Assembly: GCA_038093975.1 (NCBI GenBank)
Contig: JBBPTG010000078.1
Coordinates: forward strand, 57,671 to 121,670
Source of the DNA: Chalciporus piperatus
Taxonomy: Eukaryota; Basidiomycota; Agaricomycetes; Boletales; Boletaceae
DNA length: 64,000 nucleotides
Direction of reading: 5' to 3'
How positions within the stretch are numbered: position 1 is the stretch's first letter; the number at the start of each line of letters is the position of its first letter. Made by a program: the position numbers and the translations under genes. Shown here in pieces: positions 13,237 through 24,089 of this stretch. The notes beneath the pieces are model-generated. The model saw only the letters and a list, made by a program, of their open reading frames with translations. It made no database searches and was not told the DNA's origin.

Positions 13237-15627
13237 TTATATTGGAGTTTACTAGTTGCGTTATCTTGAATTTCCACATCCAAGTCAGCTCCTCTTCGCG
13301 TTTCGTGCGGATGTGTTGTTCCATTTTTGCTTCCCATCCGAAAAGCTTGATCATACGAATGACACCGATGGCTATTCAGGTCGTATTGGATGTCGTGAGT
13401 CTCGGCAAAGAACGCGTTGGAAATCTTACTTTCTGTGATACTTTGGACTCGTGCATCACCCTAACAGCCAATGTTAAAACTACAACACGATGTTGAGGAT
13501 AATGCAGGCACCTTCTTCATATGCTCTCGTCTCACGGATTCCATCCACTTGGCAACCATTCCTGGAAGCGGCATTGTTGCAAGCATGACAGCCAACGCCA
13601 CAAACGCACTGTATCCAAGAGACGACGGTAAGCTTACATCACCATTTGGGTGTTTCGTACATACCTCCAATCAAGAATTGAATACAAGAACCATGTCGCC
13701 AGAATGAGTTGAAGGGGTGTCAACAGTACTGAACACACCACGTGGTCATGACTTATCACGGTCAATGCGGAGAAGGCACTTACGGATCATCAAAAAGTCG
13801 CGACCTTCGTTTGCCGTGGCAAGATCCGAGGTGATGAGGTTATTGAGCTTTCCTACCAGGTTCTTTCCTTGAGACTTGGCTTCCGCTAAAGAGCCCGAGC
13901 CTTGGCGCTCGTCGTCGGTCTCTGCTTTCATTCGGATGCGGAGCGCATGCTCAAAGATGAGCTGACTCAAAATCGCCTCGACGTGAACCATACAGCGAGT
14001 CTAATCAACGCATCAGCGACCTGAGTGATGTCGGATGGTGAAACCTGACCGTATTGTAGATGTACCATTGAAAACCCAAAGATGTGGCGACGGAACCAAG
14101 GAAAATAAGCAATATCCACGCCCAAGGTTGCACGACCGTGTCCTCGCCACCAGTCTCAAGATATCTTGATGGTAACATTGACAACTCGGCAGTAAACGAT
14201 AAAACTGGTGTGCTTACCGAAGAAGATATTTGACGCCAACCGGCGGGGCCAGATTCGCGAAGACCTAAGAAAACGATCACATTGGTATTGATCTCGCAAG
14301 CAGGTGAAATGCATCACCTGTACAATGATCGCCACGCATAGCATAAGCATCTCGCGATCTACGTTCGGAAGAATGAGCGACTGTCCCTCGGTCGGTAATG
14401 AAGCAACGGACGGAATATATTCATCAGTCCGAAGAAGATGTGCCGCCTCCGCGCCCCGCTGAAAAGATCGAGGTGCTATGAGATCCAGTGAGCAAGGTGT
14501 TTCCATCCGGAAACAGCATGTAACTTCACCGGAAAACTCTTTTGTTTCAAGTTCTCGGAATGATCCTGGTCTGAGAGAGGAGGAAGCAGATCGGCTGGCA
14601 AGTGCGCCATTCCATAGGCTAATCGAACCGTGGGCTCAACCCAGTCGTAAAGAAGTAAGGAGGCCCAAGATGCAGTCTGCTCGGGATGGGGTATACTGGA
14701 GGGTTTCTGGGACGAAGTACGACAGTCAAACTGAAGCACTTGGAGCACTTCGGATGTCGCACCTTCACATCGAATGGAACATACAGGCGGGGACTGAATA
14801 ACGGGCAGACCACTGCACCAACCACGAGACTGGCTAACTTGCCCCAGAGCATGGCACCCTCACGAGAGTCAACAGGGTGCTCGGTGAAAGTCATGAGAGG
14901 CCAGAAGTCGCGATAGACATATACCGCACACAGTGCAAGAAGCACGGTAGCAAGGTGCCGTGAGACCACTTGACCGGATCCCATCGGAGATATCACAGTA
15001 AGCACTGCAAGAATAACTGTAAACGCCTGCGTAACGGAGATTATAAAAAGGCAGTGTAGAGAGCGATATATAACGAACCGCGGTCACGCAAATGGACAGC
15101 TGTATGTAGTCGGAATCGCTGAGGGATTTCCAACGTCCAGCGAAAGACCACGCGAGCAGACCAAATCCGCTGCTTTCCTGACTATTCGTCTGGAAAGTCA
15201 GAAGAGACAAGACCAGAAACACCGAGCAAGAGATCAAACGGGCAACTTTGAAGAGGTACGATGCTTGTCCACCGTGTAACTTCGTGAAGGGGACGACAGA
15301 TGCAGCGACATCCGGGAACGGGTCAGAAGGCGAGACGTGAGGAGGACCCGAATGTTGTTTTCTCGAGGAAAAGTAGCTGGTACAAGCGCGCAAAAGCAAA
15401 ATGATAGCTGATATAGTTGCAACATAGGTGGGTATCATCAATGTGTTGAGGAAGAGGCTGAACGATGAAGCAAAAGACATGTTATCTTGACCAGATATTA
15501 AAACCACGAAAACTCACGTTGCCGTCACATCGTCGACATTCTGTGTCGCGAGTACTGTGACGGAGCGCCAAAGGGATAGGACAACTTGCCCACGGTTGGG
15601 GTCAAGCTCGATCCCAGGACCAGACAT
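8794..15627 (-). CDS. ABCC/MRP-type ABC transporter, right copy (complete)
   Basis: Complete multi-exon paralogue of the left-edge transporter. Start [14 protein letters not shown] at 15627; the first intron is followed by an N-terminal membrane region ([17 protein letters not shown] near 15479) resembling the TMD0 of long ABCC proteins. TMD1 covers about 14700-13200. NBD1 has Walker [10 protein letters not shown] near 12550 and [11 protein letters not shown] near 12385. TMD2 lies about 11400-10300. NBD2 has Walker A GRTGSGK near 9780, LSVGQRQ near 9350 and LLILDE near 9310. The stop is at 8794-8796. The intron that is broken in the left copy ends in a normal TAG here. By family knowledge it is an ATP-driven exporter of organic anions, conjugates or drugs in a vacuolar or plasma membrane; the actual substrate is unknown. 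Full splicing was only partly traced. Confidence 0.85.
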
Positions 15628-16085
15628 CTAGATTCTGGAATTGCTGTATGACGAAGGAGAAAATTCGACTTTTACTTACTCTCCAAGGAACGAGTCACCC
15701 GCGCGGCTGAGACGCGTCCGAAACTGTCGTGGGGCGGCCTGAATGTGAGTCAGAGTCTGTCAGAGTGTCAGAGTGTGAGTAAAGAACCGATATGTCAGTC
15801 TGATGAGGAACTTATCTACTGACTTCAAGCTAATCCCCAGATAAGGCAAATGCCGACGCGTCGCGTCTTTGCTTACCTAATCCCTCACCCATCAATCGGG
15901 ACTCCGGGTCAAGAGGAAATCTGTGCCACCGCGCACGTGCGGAGTTTGATTTCCAGAGGTCGAGGGGTTCGTCACCGTCAACAGCATCTTTCTTTCATTC
16001 TTTTTCGTTCTCACCTCAGGCATTGTACATTCTCGTTCCACGGTAGACGTAGCCTGGTCCTGTCACATCACATTCAAGTGTGACC

Positions 16086-16633
16086 ATGGCTGCCCAACAA
16101 CCCAACTACGCCACCATCAGTAATCACCTACAAGGTTTAGCAAATGAAGTTGTACTCCTTCCGAATGCTGTGCCAGCTGCCCCCGTCACCCTACAGCAAT
16201 TTCAAAATTTGATCCAGCAGATGCAGCAAAACATTCAGCAACAAATCCAACAAAACATTCAGCAACAAATCCAACAGCTGGAGAATAGATTGGTTGCTCG
16301 GTAAGTTTTGTCATTTTGTATTTCGACTTTCATCCTAATATTTCGCTGCATAGTTTTGATCACATACCCCTTCAGCTCTATAACTCCATGCTGCCCAACA
16401 CATCCCCCCTTCAATACCCTCCTGGCGTCTTCCAAAACTTCATGCCAGTATCAAAGGCAGAGTTGGAGCAATTGACAGGTATGCATGTTGTCAATTTTGC
16501 CTCCTGTATTAACCTTCCCATAGTGCAACAATGTCAGCAGACTGCAAATGCACTCGGCCTTCCAGTGCTTCCCCATGCCGCTGTTGTTGCAGATCGAAGA
16601 CATCAAATCAAAACATTTCTTGGAGCCATATAA
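16086..16633 (+). CDS. Small Gln-rich protein of unknown function
   Basis: Three exons: 16086-16301, about 16354-16480, and about 16526-16633, with clean GT-AG introns. The start has a good context (gaccATGGCT). The first half holds Gln-rich near-repeats (QQNIQQQIQQNIQQQIQQ), a likely coiled coil. The second half carries PLQYPPGVFQNFMPVSKAEL and ends in a basic tail (RRHQIKTFLGAI) after QTANALGLPVLP. The second half looks conserved in type with small proteins seen repeatedly in agaric genomes (from memory, not searched). Function is not known. It lies just upstream of the ABC gene, divergent from it. Confidence 0.55.
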
Positions 16634-16749
16634 GGATAGGTGGTGGCCTACCACGACGTTTGGGAGCAGGTTTCGTGGTTGCATCAGCTTCACAGCATTA
16701 TTCGTCAAAAGAGAAAAATGAAGAGAGGTTTATTTTATGGTTTGTTTCT

Positions 16750-17540
16750 TGAGACTTGGGTCTACTAGATGTTTGTGTACTTTAGTGACTGCCTTTGAGC
16801 TTCCTGTATGTCATGCAATGTAAAGTTCGTGCATTGAACACCAATGATGATGTGTATGTACCAGCAACAACATTGCCTCCCTCTCCTTGCTCAGGAACAT
16901 CATCGTTTACCTTAGTGACAACCTTGCTTTTCCGCCTCGGTGATGCCTGACGTGGACGTGCTGCATTTGCCTTTGCCTTGGACACTCCCAACTTTGAAGG
17001 CGACTCTCCAGATACAGTACGCGCGAGCAAGATATCGAGGAGTGGATTCGACTCGGAGGGTTTGAACGCCGCGGCGTTATCGACACGTCAACACAACTGG
17101 GGTCGTCGAGGACTCGGGAATTGAAAAAGACACGCACGCACCACGATCGCGAAAGCGGGCTTGTTGTCGTTGTAAACGGAGCTTTGCTTTTCTTCGGCCG
17201 AGGCGCCTGCCTGTTGTTCGACGACTGCTGGGGGCAGCATCGATATCTTTACTCTCCCGTAGAGCATGTGAACGCCGCGTGCAGGCCGGTCAATGAATAT
17301 TAAATGGAACTGCCAAAGAGCGCAAGTACACGACGGTTGGAGAAAAAAAAGTGCGACAGGATCAGTGATCCTCATTATTTTCAGGACAGCCGGACAGCGT
17401 GGCAGCCTGCCCGTATCGCAAACCTTGGGTTTTCCCGCTTTTGCCATCCTTCCGTCAGCTCGCTCGTTCCACCAGGTATCTGCCAGGCAACCAGGGCCCT
17501 CTCCACGGCCCGTACACCACCCTCCCTTCGTGGAGCACAC
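16750..17540 (-). CDS. Doubtful basic protein gene fragment
   Basis: Two minus-strand open stretches could belong together: about 17300-17150 (MLYGRVKISMLPPAVVEQQ) and about 17060-16900 (SNPLLDILLARTVSG, then a basic Ala/Pro/Lys tail ending SPRRKSKVVTK before a GTAAAC donor). The frames do not join across the intervening candidate intron without a stop, so this is either broken or misread. No family recognised. Confidence 0.2.
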
Positions 17541-17888
17541 AGGTCAGTCTCCGTCGTGTCCTGATCCCATGTGTTTGCCCTGAGTCTCACTTCGGCTCTT
17601 CGATTCACGGCAGTTATATATCCCCTCTCTCATCCTCTCATCCCTCCTTTTATCCGGTCTTAAAAACCCACCCACAAAGTTCTCTCTTGGCCACACTCTC
17701 CCAGAATTAAACTGCAGAAAACGAAAGGCTGATGGTGACGACGAATGCCAACATCCGATCGCTCAGTCATCACAGTCCACCAACGATGGCATCCTAGTCA
17801 ACGACTCACCAGCCCCCCACCTCCCTTCTCATGCCCCCAGACAACCACCCACCAGCCCTTGGTTGTCCACCGACACCGCTCATGCCGT

Positions 17889-18080
17889 ATGGCTTCCCTG
17901 TATACGCTGGTGGGGGAGTGTTATGTACATGACATCATGGCGGGCCAGGTGGTGCGGACTTGGAGGAGAACGTTTCCTCCGGGTGTGGGACAGCCGTATG
18001 TATTGAATGACGGGAAACTGTCTCAATTTTTGAGCGCCGAGCCGCTCAGACTTGAATTGGTGGACATCGAACTTGTATGA
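17889..18080 (+). pseudogene. HET-domain C-terminal-like fragment
   Basis: A 63-codon frame begins MASLYTLVGECYVHDIM. The piece LVGECYVHDIMAGQ resembles the segment often found near the end of fungal heterokaryon-incompatibility (HET) proteins. The HET domain itself is absent, so if real this is only a scrap. A short independent gene cannot be excluded. Confidence 0.3.
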
Positions 18081-18377
18081 GTAGGTGCGGTCTGTAATGA
18101 TATTTAATCCCGCGGGCGGTGTCAGAACATACGAAGGTGCCGGTGCGTTGCTTCCGAGCAAAAGCTTGCTATGATTAGAGATGCGCAAAACCCAATAGTA
18201 GTCAAGGAAAGCGTGTTTTGCATCAAGTATGGAGAAATGATGAGACTGCGAATAGCGATGATATTCCTATACCGACAGTGTGGCAACATACGGACGACAT
18301 GCTATCTGAATCTGTCGAACGGATTGCATCAGCGACAAAACTCGGAGCAGCATATAACATTACCTCTCTCAACCTCG

Positions 18378-20040
18378 TCATGTCCGTCTCCTGACGCGCG
18401 GCTTAGGGAACTCTAACGGCGTGTTGAGGACAGCTCGCTTCACTTCTCCAGCGCTATCGGGAAGACCGAGTCGTTTTAGGTCGTGCATGGTCAATTTGGA
18501 GATTTTGCAGCCCATTGACTTGAATAATGCGTTGACTCTATCGACGAAAGATGGCACGCGTGAATGCCTGGCGGTAAAAGATCCAGGGTGAAGAGGACGT
18601 ACGTCGCAGCTTTTTGACTCAAATCAGTTGCAATGACCGTCGTGTCCGTCGCATAGTCGTCAACGCGGAGACATAGTGCGAACATGTGAGTGAGCAGAAG
18701 TGTCTCGGTCTGTGTGGTTGTTTGCGGTCTGAAAGGGGTCGTTAGTACCAGACGAGTCTGATATCGGGAAACCGCTGACTCTGTCGATCCTCTGGCGGTC
18801 TCCGTGAATCTGGACAAAAGCCCATCGACTATGACGGAAGGGACGGCAGAGAGCTTCTCGTGAATGGTTGATTTGTCAAATTTGCGGAGGGTGAGGTTGC
18901 GGAAGGACATCATGGCGGCGATATACATAATGATCTTACTGATTGGGGAATGTGTCTTGATAAGTGCACCAGGTATGAAGGTCGAATGGAGACTTACATA
19001 TGCGTCTTACTTGGAGAAGGCGAAGCACAGACGAGATTCAGGTGGAGGTTCACCCAATTTGACCGTCGTTATGTGAGAAGGTCCGTTCGTTCCTTGCTCG
19101 TACTGGCTTGCACGATGGCTGAGGGTGAAAGGGCCTTCCATTCTGCTTCCGGAATGATATTGTGCAAGGGGTAGATTTCAGACGGCGTCTCCGCGTCTGC
19201 ATTGTACGGTGGCACTAGTCGTGTGCTGTCGGCCGTAGCTTGAGCTTCCTCTGTCCGTCGTGTTTCAGCCATCTCTCAACGATGAAAAGTGACACGAGGA
19301 CGTACCCTTGGATGGCAACGCCTGAGTATTACGCTGAATGCTCTCCTGCAGATGGTCTGCGACCGACTCCATGGCAGATATATCCACTTTGTTTCGTTCT
19401 TGGGCTTTTAGAGCCTTGATCGCCTTTTTGGTACCGAAAGAGTCGCCGAGAGCAGCCCGTGCTTCCAGGCGCTGTAGGGTAGAGACCGCTGCAGGCTTGA
19501 GAGACTTGAGAGCCTTGACCTGGTGGGTCAAGATATGGAGAGGTGCCTCGCGGATGGTGGTAATCTTGGTCCGCTTGTTATGCACCGCGACGAGATACCT
19601 GGGCAGCAGAACGCACTCGGGTATGAGAGACAGAGATGGTATGGATGACAGCGAGACGTACCGAGATCCAACGGACGCTCGTTGGCTTTCACCCGAAGAG
19701 AAAAGGTCGACCGCATCAGTCTCGCCCGCAATCAACGTAGGCAGGTCTGCAAAGTGGGTGTCCTCGTCCTGATGGGCGTTGGGGGTTCGATAGCATTTAA
19801 AAGACGTCGATTTGGGCGGTTTGATGGCAGGAAAATTGGCTGTGGTTGTGATGGATGAGTTGTGGATTCCGAGTTGTCAATTGACTTGACCCTGCACGTC
19901 CACGAGGAAGGGATCTTGGATACTCACCCAGGACAGGGCCCAGCTGTGATTTTGGCTGGTCTGACAGCGCCAACGAGACTTTTGGACTGTCATCGTCCCG
20001 CTTTCGCTTTTTTGAATCTGACACCGTGACATCGGTGCCA
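18378..20040 (-). pseudogene. rpa49: RNA polymerase I subunit A49 (RPA49) gene, damaged
   Basis: The reading order is clear: SDSKKRKRDDDSP at about 20020, LGPVL, intron, FPAIKPPKSTSFKCYR, SLFSSG region, intron, YLVAVHNKRTKITTIREAP, YPLHNIIPEAEWKALSP, RRSNWVNLHL, FRNLTLRKFDKSTIHEKLS, LLTHMFALCLRVDDYATD, VNALFKSMGCKISKLT and final KRAVLNTPLEFPK. A49 is the Pol I-specific subunit that pairs with A34.5 and aids initiation and elongation. Two lesions are visible. A TAA at 19069-19071 interrupts the frame exactly between conserved KERTDLLT and RRSNWVN. The only ATG next to the N-terminus (20031 region) is out of frame with SDSKKRKRD. A start further upstream in frame would overlap the SET2 fragment. 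Sequencing error remains possible for either lesion. Confidence 0.7.
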
Positions 20041-20600
20041 TCTGTCAGTGGCAGTTTGGTGGTCGCCGGACGTTGGGACCCGTCCCCCGCCACTTCACAC
20101 AGGAACATCCAATTTACGAGGTCTGTATCCCCGCTTGTGCCTAGCTCACTAACCGGCGTGCTGCATTCTCGACCTCTGCCACAACTTGTGTCCAAATCAC
20201 CCTCTCCAATCCAGAGTTCATCTATTCCTTCGGCACCATCGCAAGACACCAAGCAAGACGATGCACAAACACCAGCCGACCTCAAGCCCAAGCTCGAAGA
20301 TCGGGAAGATGTCCCACCCGAAACGCCATCCGTCAAGACCGAGCCTTCACCACCTCCTCAAGCCAAGCGAGAAAAGTCAGGATCAAGCACTCCGGCACCA
20401 GCAAACATAAAGCCCAAACGTCCGGGTCCTCAGCTCATTGGGGAACTACCCCGGGCAGAGGAGGCTGCACGCGCAACCTTTACCGAGCTCCCAGGGAATC
20501 ACTACCAGTATCATACTCTTGGACGCTCACGAGAAGCTCTGGAGAGCATGACATGCGATTGCGTATACGACCATGGTCAGTTTTACAATCGCGCTTCATA
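20026..20600 (+). pseudogene. set2: SET2 histone H3K36 methyltransferase, N-terminal fragment
   Basis: The frame runs through a Ser/Pro-rich stretch into GPQLIGELPRAEEAARATF, then YHTLGRSREALESMTCDC and VYDHG, the conserved lead into the AWS/SET domains of SET2. It ends within a few codons at 20599-20601. The AWS, SET, post-SET and SRI regions are missing; the following 280 bp show nothing like them. No in-frame ATG is visible before the conserved part. It overlaps the 5' end of the damaged RPA49 gene on the other strand, leaving no room for a promoter. Most likely a decayed duplicate fragment. Confidence 0.6.
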
Positions 20601-20601
20601 G

Positions 20602-20867
20602 CTGTAGTCAAATATGTAGTGACGATTTGCTTTCTCGGGGCGGCGCACGGCGACTATAGGAACTTGATATTCGACCCAATTTCAACTCCACGTCTTTCCA
20701 AACACGACCACGCTGTCGTCGAGTGGGCTGGTATCAAACAGAATAAACAAGATCCGTTCCCAGGGCTGTCTAATAACTCACCATCACGATCAATCTCAGC
20801 CACCAGGGGTAGGTTTCTGCAGGTCCCTGCCGACTCGTGCCCTGCACAGATTCCATCGGGTTTTCCA
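20602..20867. other. Unassigned DNA after the SET2 fragment
   Basis: An open stretch continues in plus frame but shows no family motif. This is probably the junction between the SET2 fragment and the accessory block. Confidence 0.3.
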
Positions 20868-21042
20868 TCATGCTAGACAGCGACGTTCAAAGAGCACGTG
20901 AAATAATCCAGTTAGCGTGATATCTTTCTTGATCTCTGGGGTCAAGTACAAGGAGTGGTCTGCTATAAAGTAAAACTTGACAAGCTCCGCTGCACAATGT
21001 GTCAATGAACATCGAGGCTACGAGCTTCAGAAACTTACCCAT
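20868..21042 (-). CDS. Mini-gene with Crinkler-header-like start
   Basis: ATG at 21042 is followed by one G and an intron (GTAAGT to ttgtgCAG), then a 41-residue product beginning MAELVKFYFIADHSLYLTPE and ending FERRCLA. The same ATG-G-intron layout, second residue Ala and hydrophobic strand plus Asp pattern occur at the start of the nuclease/kinase gene at 23976. It looks like an N-terminal header left without a body: a truncated family member or a decoy-sized gene. Low certainty that it makes protein. Confidence 0.35.
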
Positions 21043-21240
21043 GATGGGGTATTGACTCTGGTGCGTCTGTCCAGTGCAGATTACGGGGTATATATATATA
21101 AGCAAGAACGGGATTCGTTTGGCTAATTTGACGAGCCCACACTGAACAACAGCGAGCTCGTTGGAAACAATGCGGAGTTAAAGATGAAACGATGGGTGTA
21201 CCGTGTCCCCAACGAATAATGGTGGTCTGACCGGCAACGT
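21043..21240 (-). promoter_or_regulatory. Promoter module shared with the nuclease/kinase gene
   Basis: Read on the minus strand: gttgttcagtgtgggc, then aaacgaatcccgtt, then ttatatatatata, then caatacccc directly before the ATG. Nearly the same blocks in the same order precede the gene starting at 23976. The outer part (cggagttaaagatgaaacga on the plus strand) also recurs near 24065 and, inverted, near 26500. Confidence 0.5.
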
Positions 21241-21447
21241 GTGGAGTCTCTAACAAAGGACAAATTTCACAAATGGATGTCCAAACGCGACAAAATGGCA
21301 ATCCATCATGATCATGCCGGTGAAGATCGAACTAGTGGCATACAAATTACAATTGGCAACCTTGCATGGAACACCCAGCCGAACAGAGTCACTGGCAACA
21401 GTCATCGATCAGCAGTGCTCATGCGCGGGTGAGTCCGGAGGAAACCA

Positions 21448-23976
21448 TCAACCTCGAGGGGAATCTGGATGAGTTTGTAAAAGGTGTAACGAGAGAGACT
21501 CGAAGGTGGTCATTTGAGCCAGCACATCGGACATCATCGGGCGCGCCCGCGGTTCAGATGCCATCAACTCCGAGGCAATACGGTCTAGGAATCCAGTCTC
21601 TCTTGTGAGTCGGGTACAACATGAAAGCAATTCCTGCAGCGTCTGCCCACACGACCAAAGGTCGGCACGGAACGGATCGTAGCGTTCCCCAGCCCAGACT
21701 TCAGGCGCGATGTAGCCCTTCGTTCCGACCTTGCCACGAAGCTTCTTCCCGGGCCGGTCGACCAACACGGCAAGGCTGAAGTCGTTGATCGAAAGACGAC
21801 CACCTTGAACAGGAATGAGGAGGTTCGCGGGTTTTATATCAAGATGTGCCACATTGTTCCTGTGCATGAACGCAACTCCTTCCGCAAGCTGTTTTGCAAC
21901 CGACCATACATGGACGTCAGGCTCCCTGAGGTCGGTGAGATGGCCTCCACCAGAGGAAGTGTAGAAGACGAATCCTCCAGAGCGACGTTCCCAACATTTG
22001 AAATCGGGTATGGTGTGATTGTCGGGAGCTTTGATCGGTGAGAGGCGCTCGAGTATATCGACTTCCGAGGGAGTTTGGGTAAATTTGAGAAATCCGCGGG
22101 TCAATGGATCGGAAATGGGAGAAATCATTGCGACGTTTGAGTGCTAAAGTGATGTCAACGCCCAAAAGAAAGTCAGATCAACCAGGGATATACATACCCC
22201 AGCCACAAGTGCGTCTGAAATGTAGCCCATTTGTGTTAGGTACTCCTGGACATCACTCGCCTGGGTGAAATCCGAGTCATCATCGTCCTCTTGAACCGAA
22301 GATAACGTTGCTCGGCTTGCCACCTTCCCTGACTTCACATCATCCCTTCGTCGAGACAGGGAGGGGATTGGACCGGCACACTCCTTAATAGCGGCCAGCG
22401 CTCCTTTCTTCTCATCATCGAGTTCATTCGCCATAGCATCGAATTTGATTTGGAGGTTGTACAATTCTTTGAGGAAATCCCGCGAGTCTTCGGGGTTCTT
22501 CAGGTGATAGTCTTTCTGCGCAATCGAGACCTACAACCATTGTCAGTGCCTGATTGACGAAGTGGTATGGGTGAAAAGCAGACCTCTCGATTCGGGCCCG
22601 TTTGCATGATTATGAAGCGCTCTGCGGTCAAGTCCGATCGAAGGTATATAGCCACAACAAAGAAGCTAATGCTCGCGTGCGGCTTCCTGAGAGCATATAA
22701 CACGCGAGCGAGGGCGATTCCTTGGAGTAACATGGACCATCTGTCTGATTCGTTCTTAATGGAAATAACTTCGCACACTAATAAGGGGAAAGAAAACTCG
22801 TCGATCCATGCGCTGAAATGGCTGACCGGTGCGAATTTACACCAAGTGGATGGCTCGGAGGTAGTCGCCAAAAAGATGGGAAACGTCCATGACGATTCTC
22901 TGTAAAGTGTGAGGCGTGAATAAACAACGGCACGAGAGACGACCACTCACGCCTTGAACGTAGTTCGTGAACCAGGTGGCAGACAAACAAAAAAAGGCGG
23001 CATGAGGAAGTGGTAGGCAAAGTGATTTGACTTCATGTGTGATGACACAGAGTCAGCAGCAATAGCCACAGCATCTTCTGCATGACAACGAAATAGGGAA
23101 AAGAATGTTATAAATTCCCTTGGGTTGTTGACGTCAGGCGCGGCAGCATGTGGAGGGGAATTTGGGGGGGCAGATGAATCCAACGCCTCGAAGTATTGGT
23201 CGAAATGTTCAGGGTAATGGTTGGCAATAGCGAGGTCGCGAGAATTTTCGCAGTCTGAATGCGATGGCTGCTGCTGACGGTTGAGTTGCTGGTAGCCCTC
23301 GAAGAGGTTGAACACGAACTTCATAAGTGCGGATTGCAACTAAACCGTCCTCCAAGTCGACTATCGCCCCCACCGTCCGTGGAACCCCACTGTCCCAAAA
23401 GTTTGGGCCCCTCATATTATGTACCACGTCAGCTCTGGAGAAGGTTCGAATGTCGTTTAAAGTGATCTGGAGGCATGTGAACAATTCATCGTAGTCTTGT
23501 TGCAGGTCGCGAATTGCTTGCACAAGCTGATCTACCAAAGACAGTCAGCTAGAACAGAGTATATCTGTGATATCACTTACATCGTGGAGTCTGAATAACC
23601 AAACAGGCGAAGCTGGATGTCAGGTATTGATCCTTCGCCAGATCTTTGACACATTTTATCAGTGTGATCTTGAGCCGATCCTCCTTTGGCACCGCTAAGC
23701 AAGCGTCTTCCAGCTCCATTAGGTCCTCGAAGTCGGATGACACTGGCGTGCGGAACTTGTTGAATAGGCATGTTCTAGGATCAACGTTAGTGAGAGCCCC
23801 CTGGGGGGTGGATGTGTGTCTCGGGAGCAACTGGAATAGTTCCGCTATTTGCTGGTCTCGGCCAACCTTCGGCCCGAGAAACGCGACGCCGTCTATCATG
23901 ATCCAGAACGCAATTCGCTTGGGAGCTGTGGAAAGGTGATCATCCTGCAAGCAGCGACCTGCAGAGACTTACCCAT
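21448..23976 (-). CDS. Crinkler-like protein: header, PD-(D/E)XK-like region, protein kinase
   Basis: Multi-exon gene. Exon 1 is only ATG plus one base (23976-23973); the protein continues MAPKRIAFWIMIDGVAFLGP, resembling a ubiquitin-like Crinkler header (hydrophobic strand, Asp-Gly turn, later LFNKFRTPV). A helical middle follows. The region about 22880-22580 holds FPLLVCEVISIKNESDRW and LLQGIALARVLYALR, the look of restriction-endonuclease-like domains in fungal effectors. The C-terminal exon (22128-21448) is a protein kinase: FLKF lysine, EVDILERL glutamate, HLDIKPANLL catalytic loop, NDFSLA where DFG is expected, then GTKGYIAPEVW. Asp of the DFG is kept, Gly is Ser. Family knowledge suggests a conflict or effector role; this is inference. 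Exon joins near 22900-23050 are uncertain. Confidence 0.5.
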
Positions 23977-24062
23977 GATGTGGTATTGACAATGATGGTG
24001 GTATATAAGTAAAAACGGGATTTGTTTGTCCGATGCCCACACTGAACAACAACGATATTATT
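23977..24062 (-). promoter_or_regulatory. TATA promoter of the nuclease/kinase gene
   Basis: On the minus strand gttgttcagtgtgggcatc, then acaaatcccgttttt, then cttatatacc, then caataccacatc before ATG 23976. It is the second copy of the module seen at 21043-21160. Confidence 0.5.
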
Positions 24063-24089
24063 GCGGAGTTAAAGATGAAACGATACCGG

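Noticed and set aside
14478..14916. Plus-strand open frames over the ABC transporter 5' half
   Set aside because: They are antisense shadows of membrane-segment exons.
22567..22905. Plus-strand 112-codon frame
   Set aside because: Antisense to the nuclease-like exon of the Crinkler-like gene, which has the meaningful motifs.
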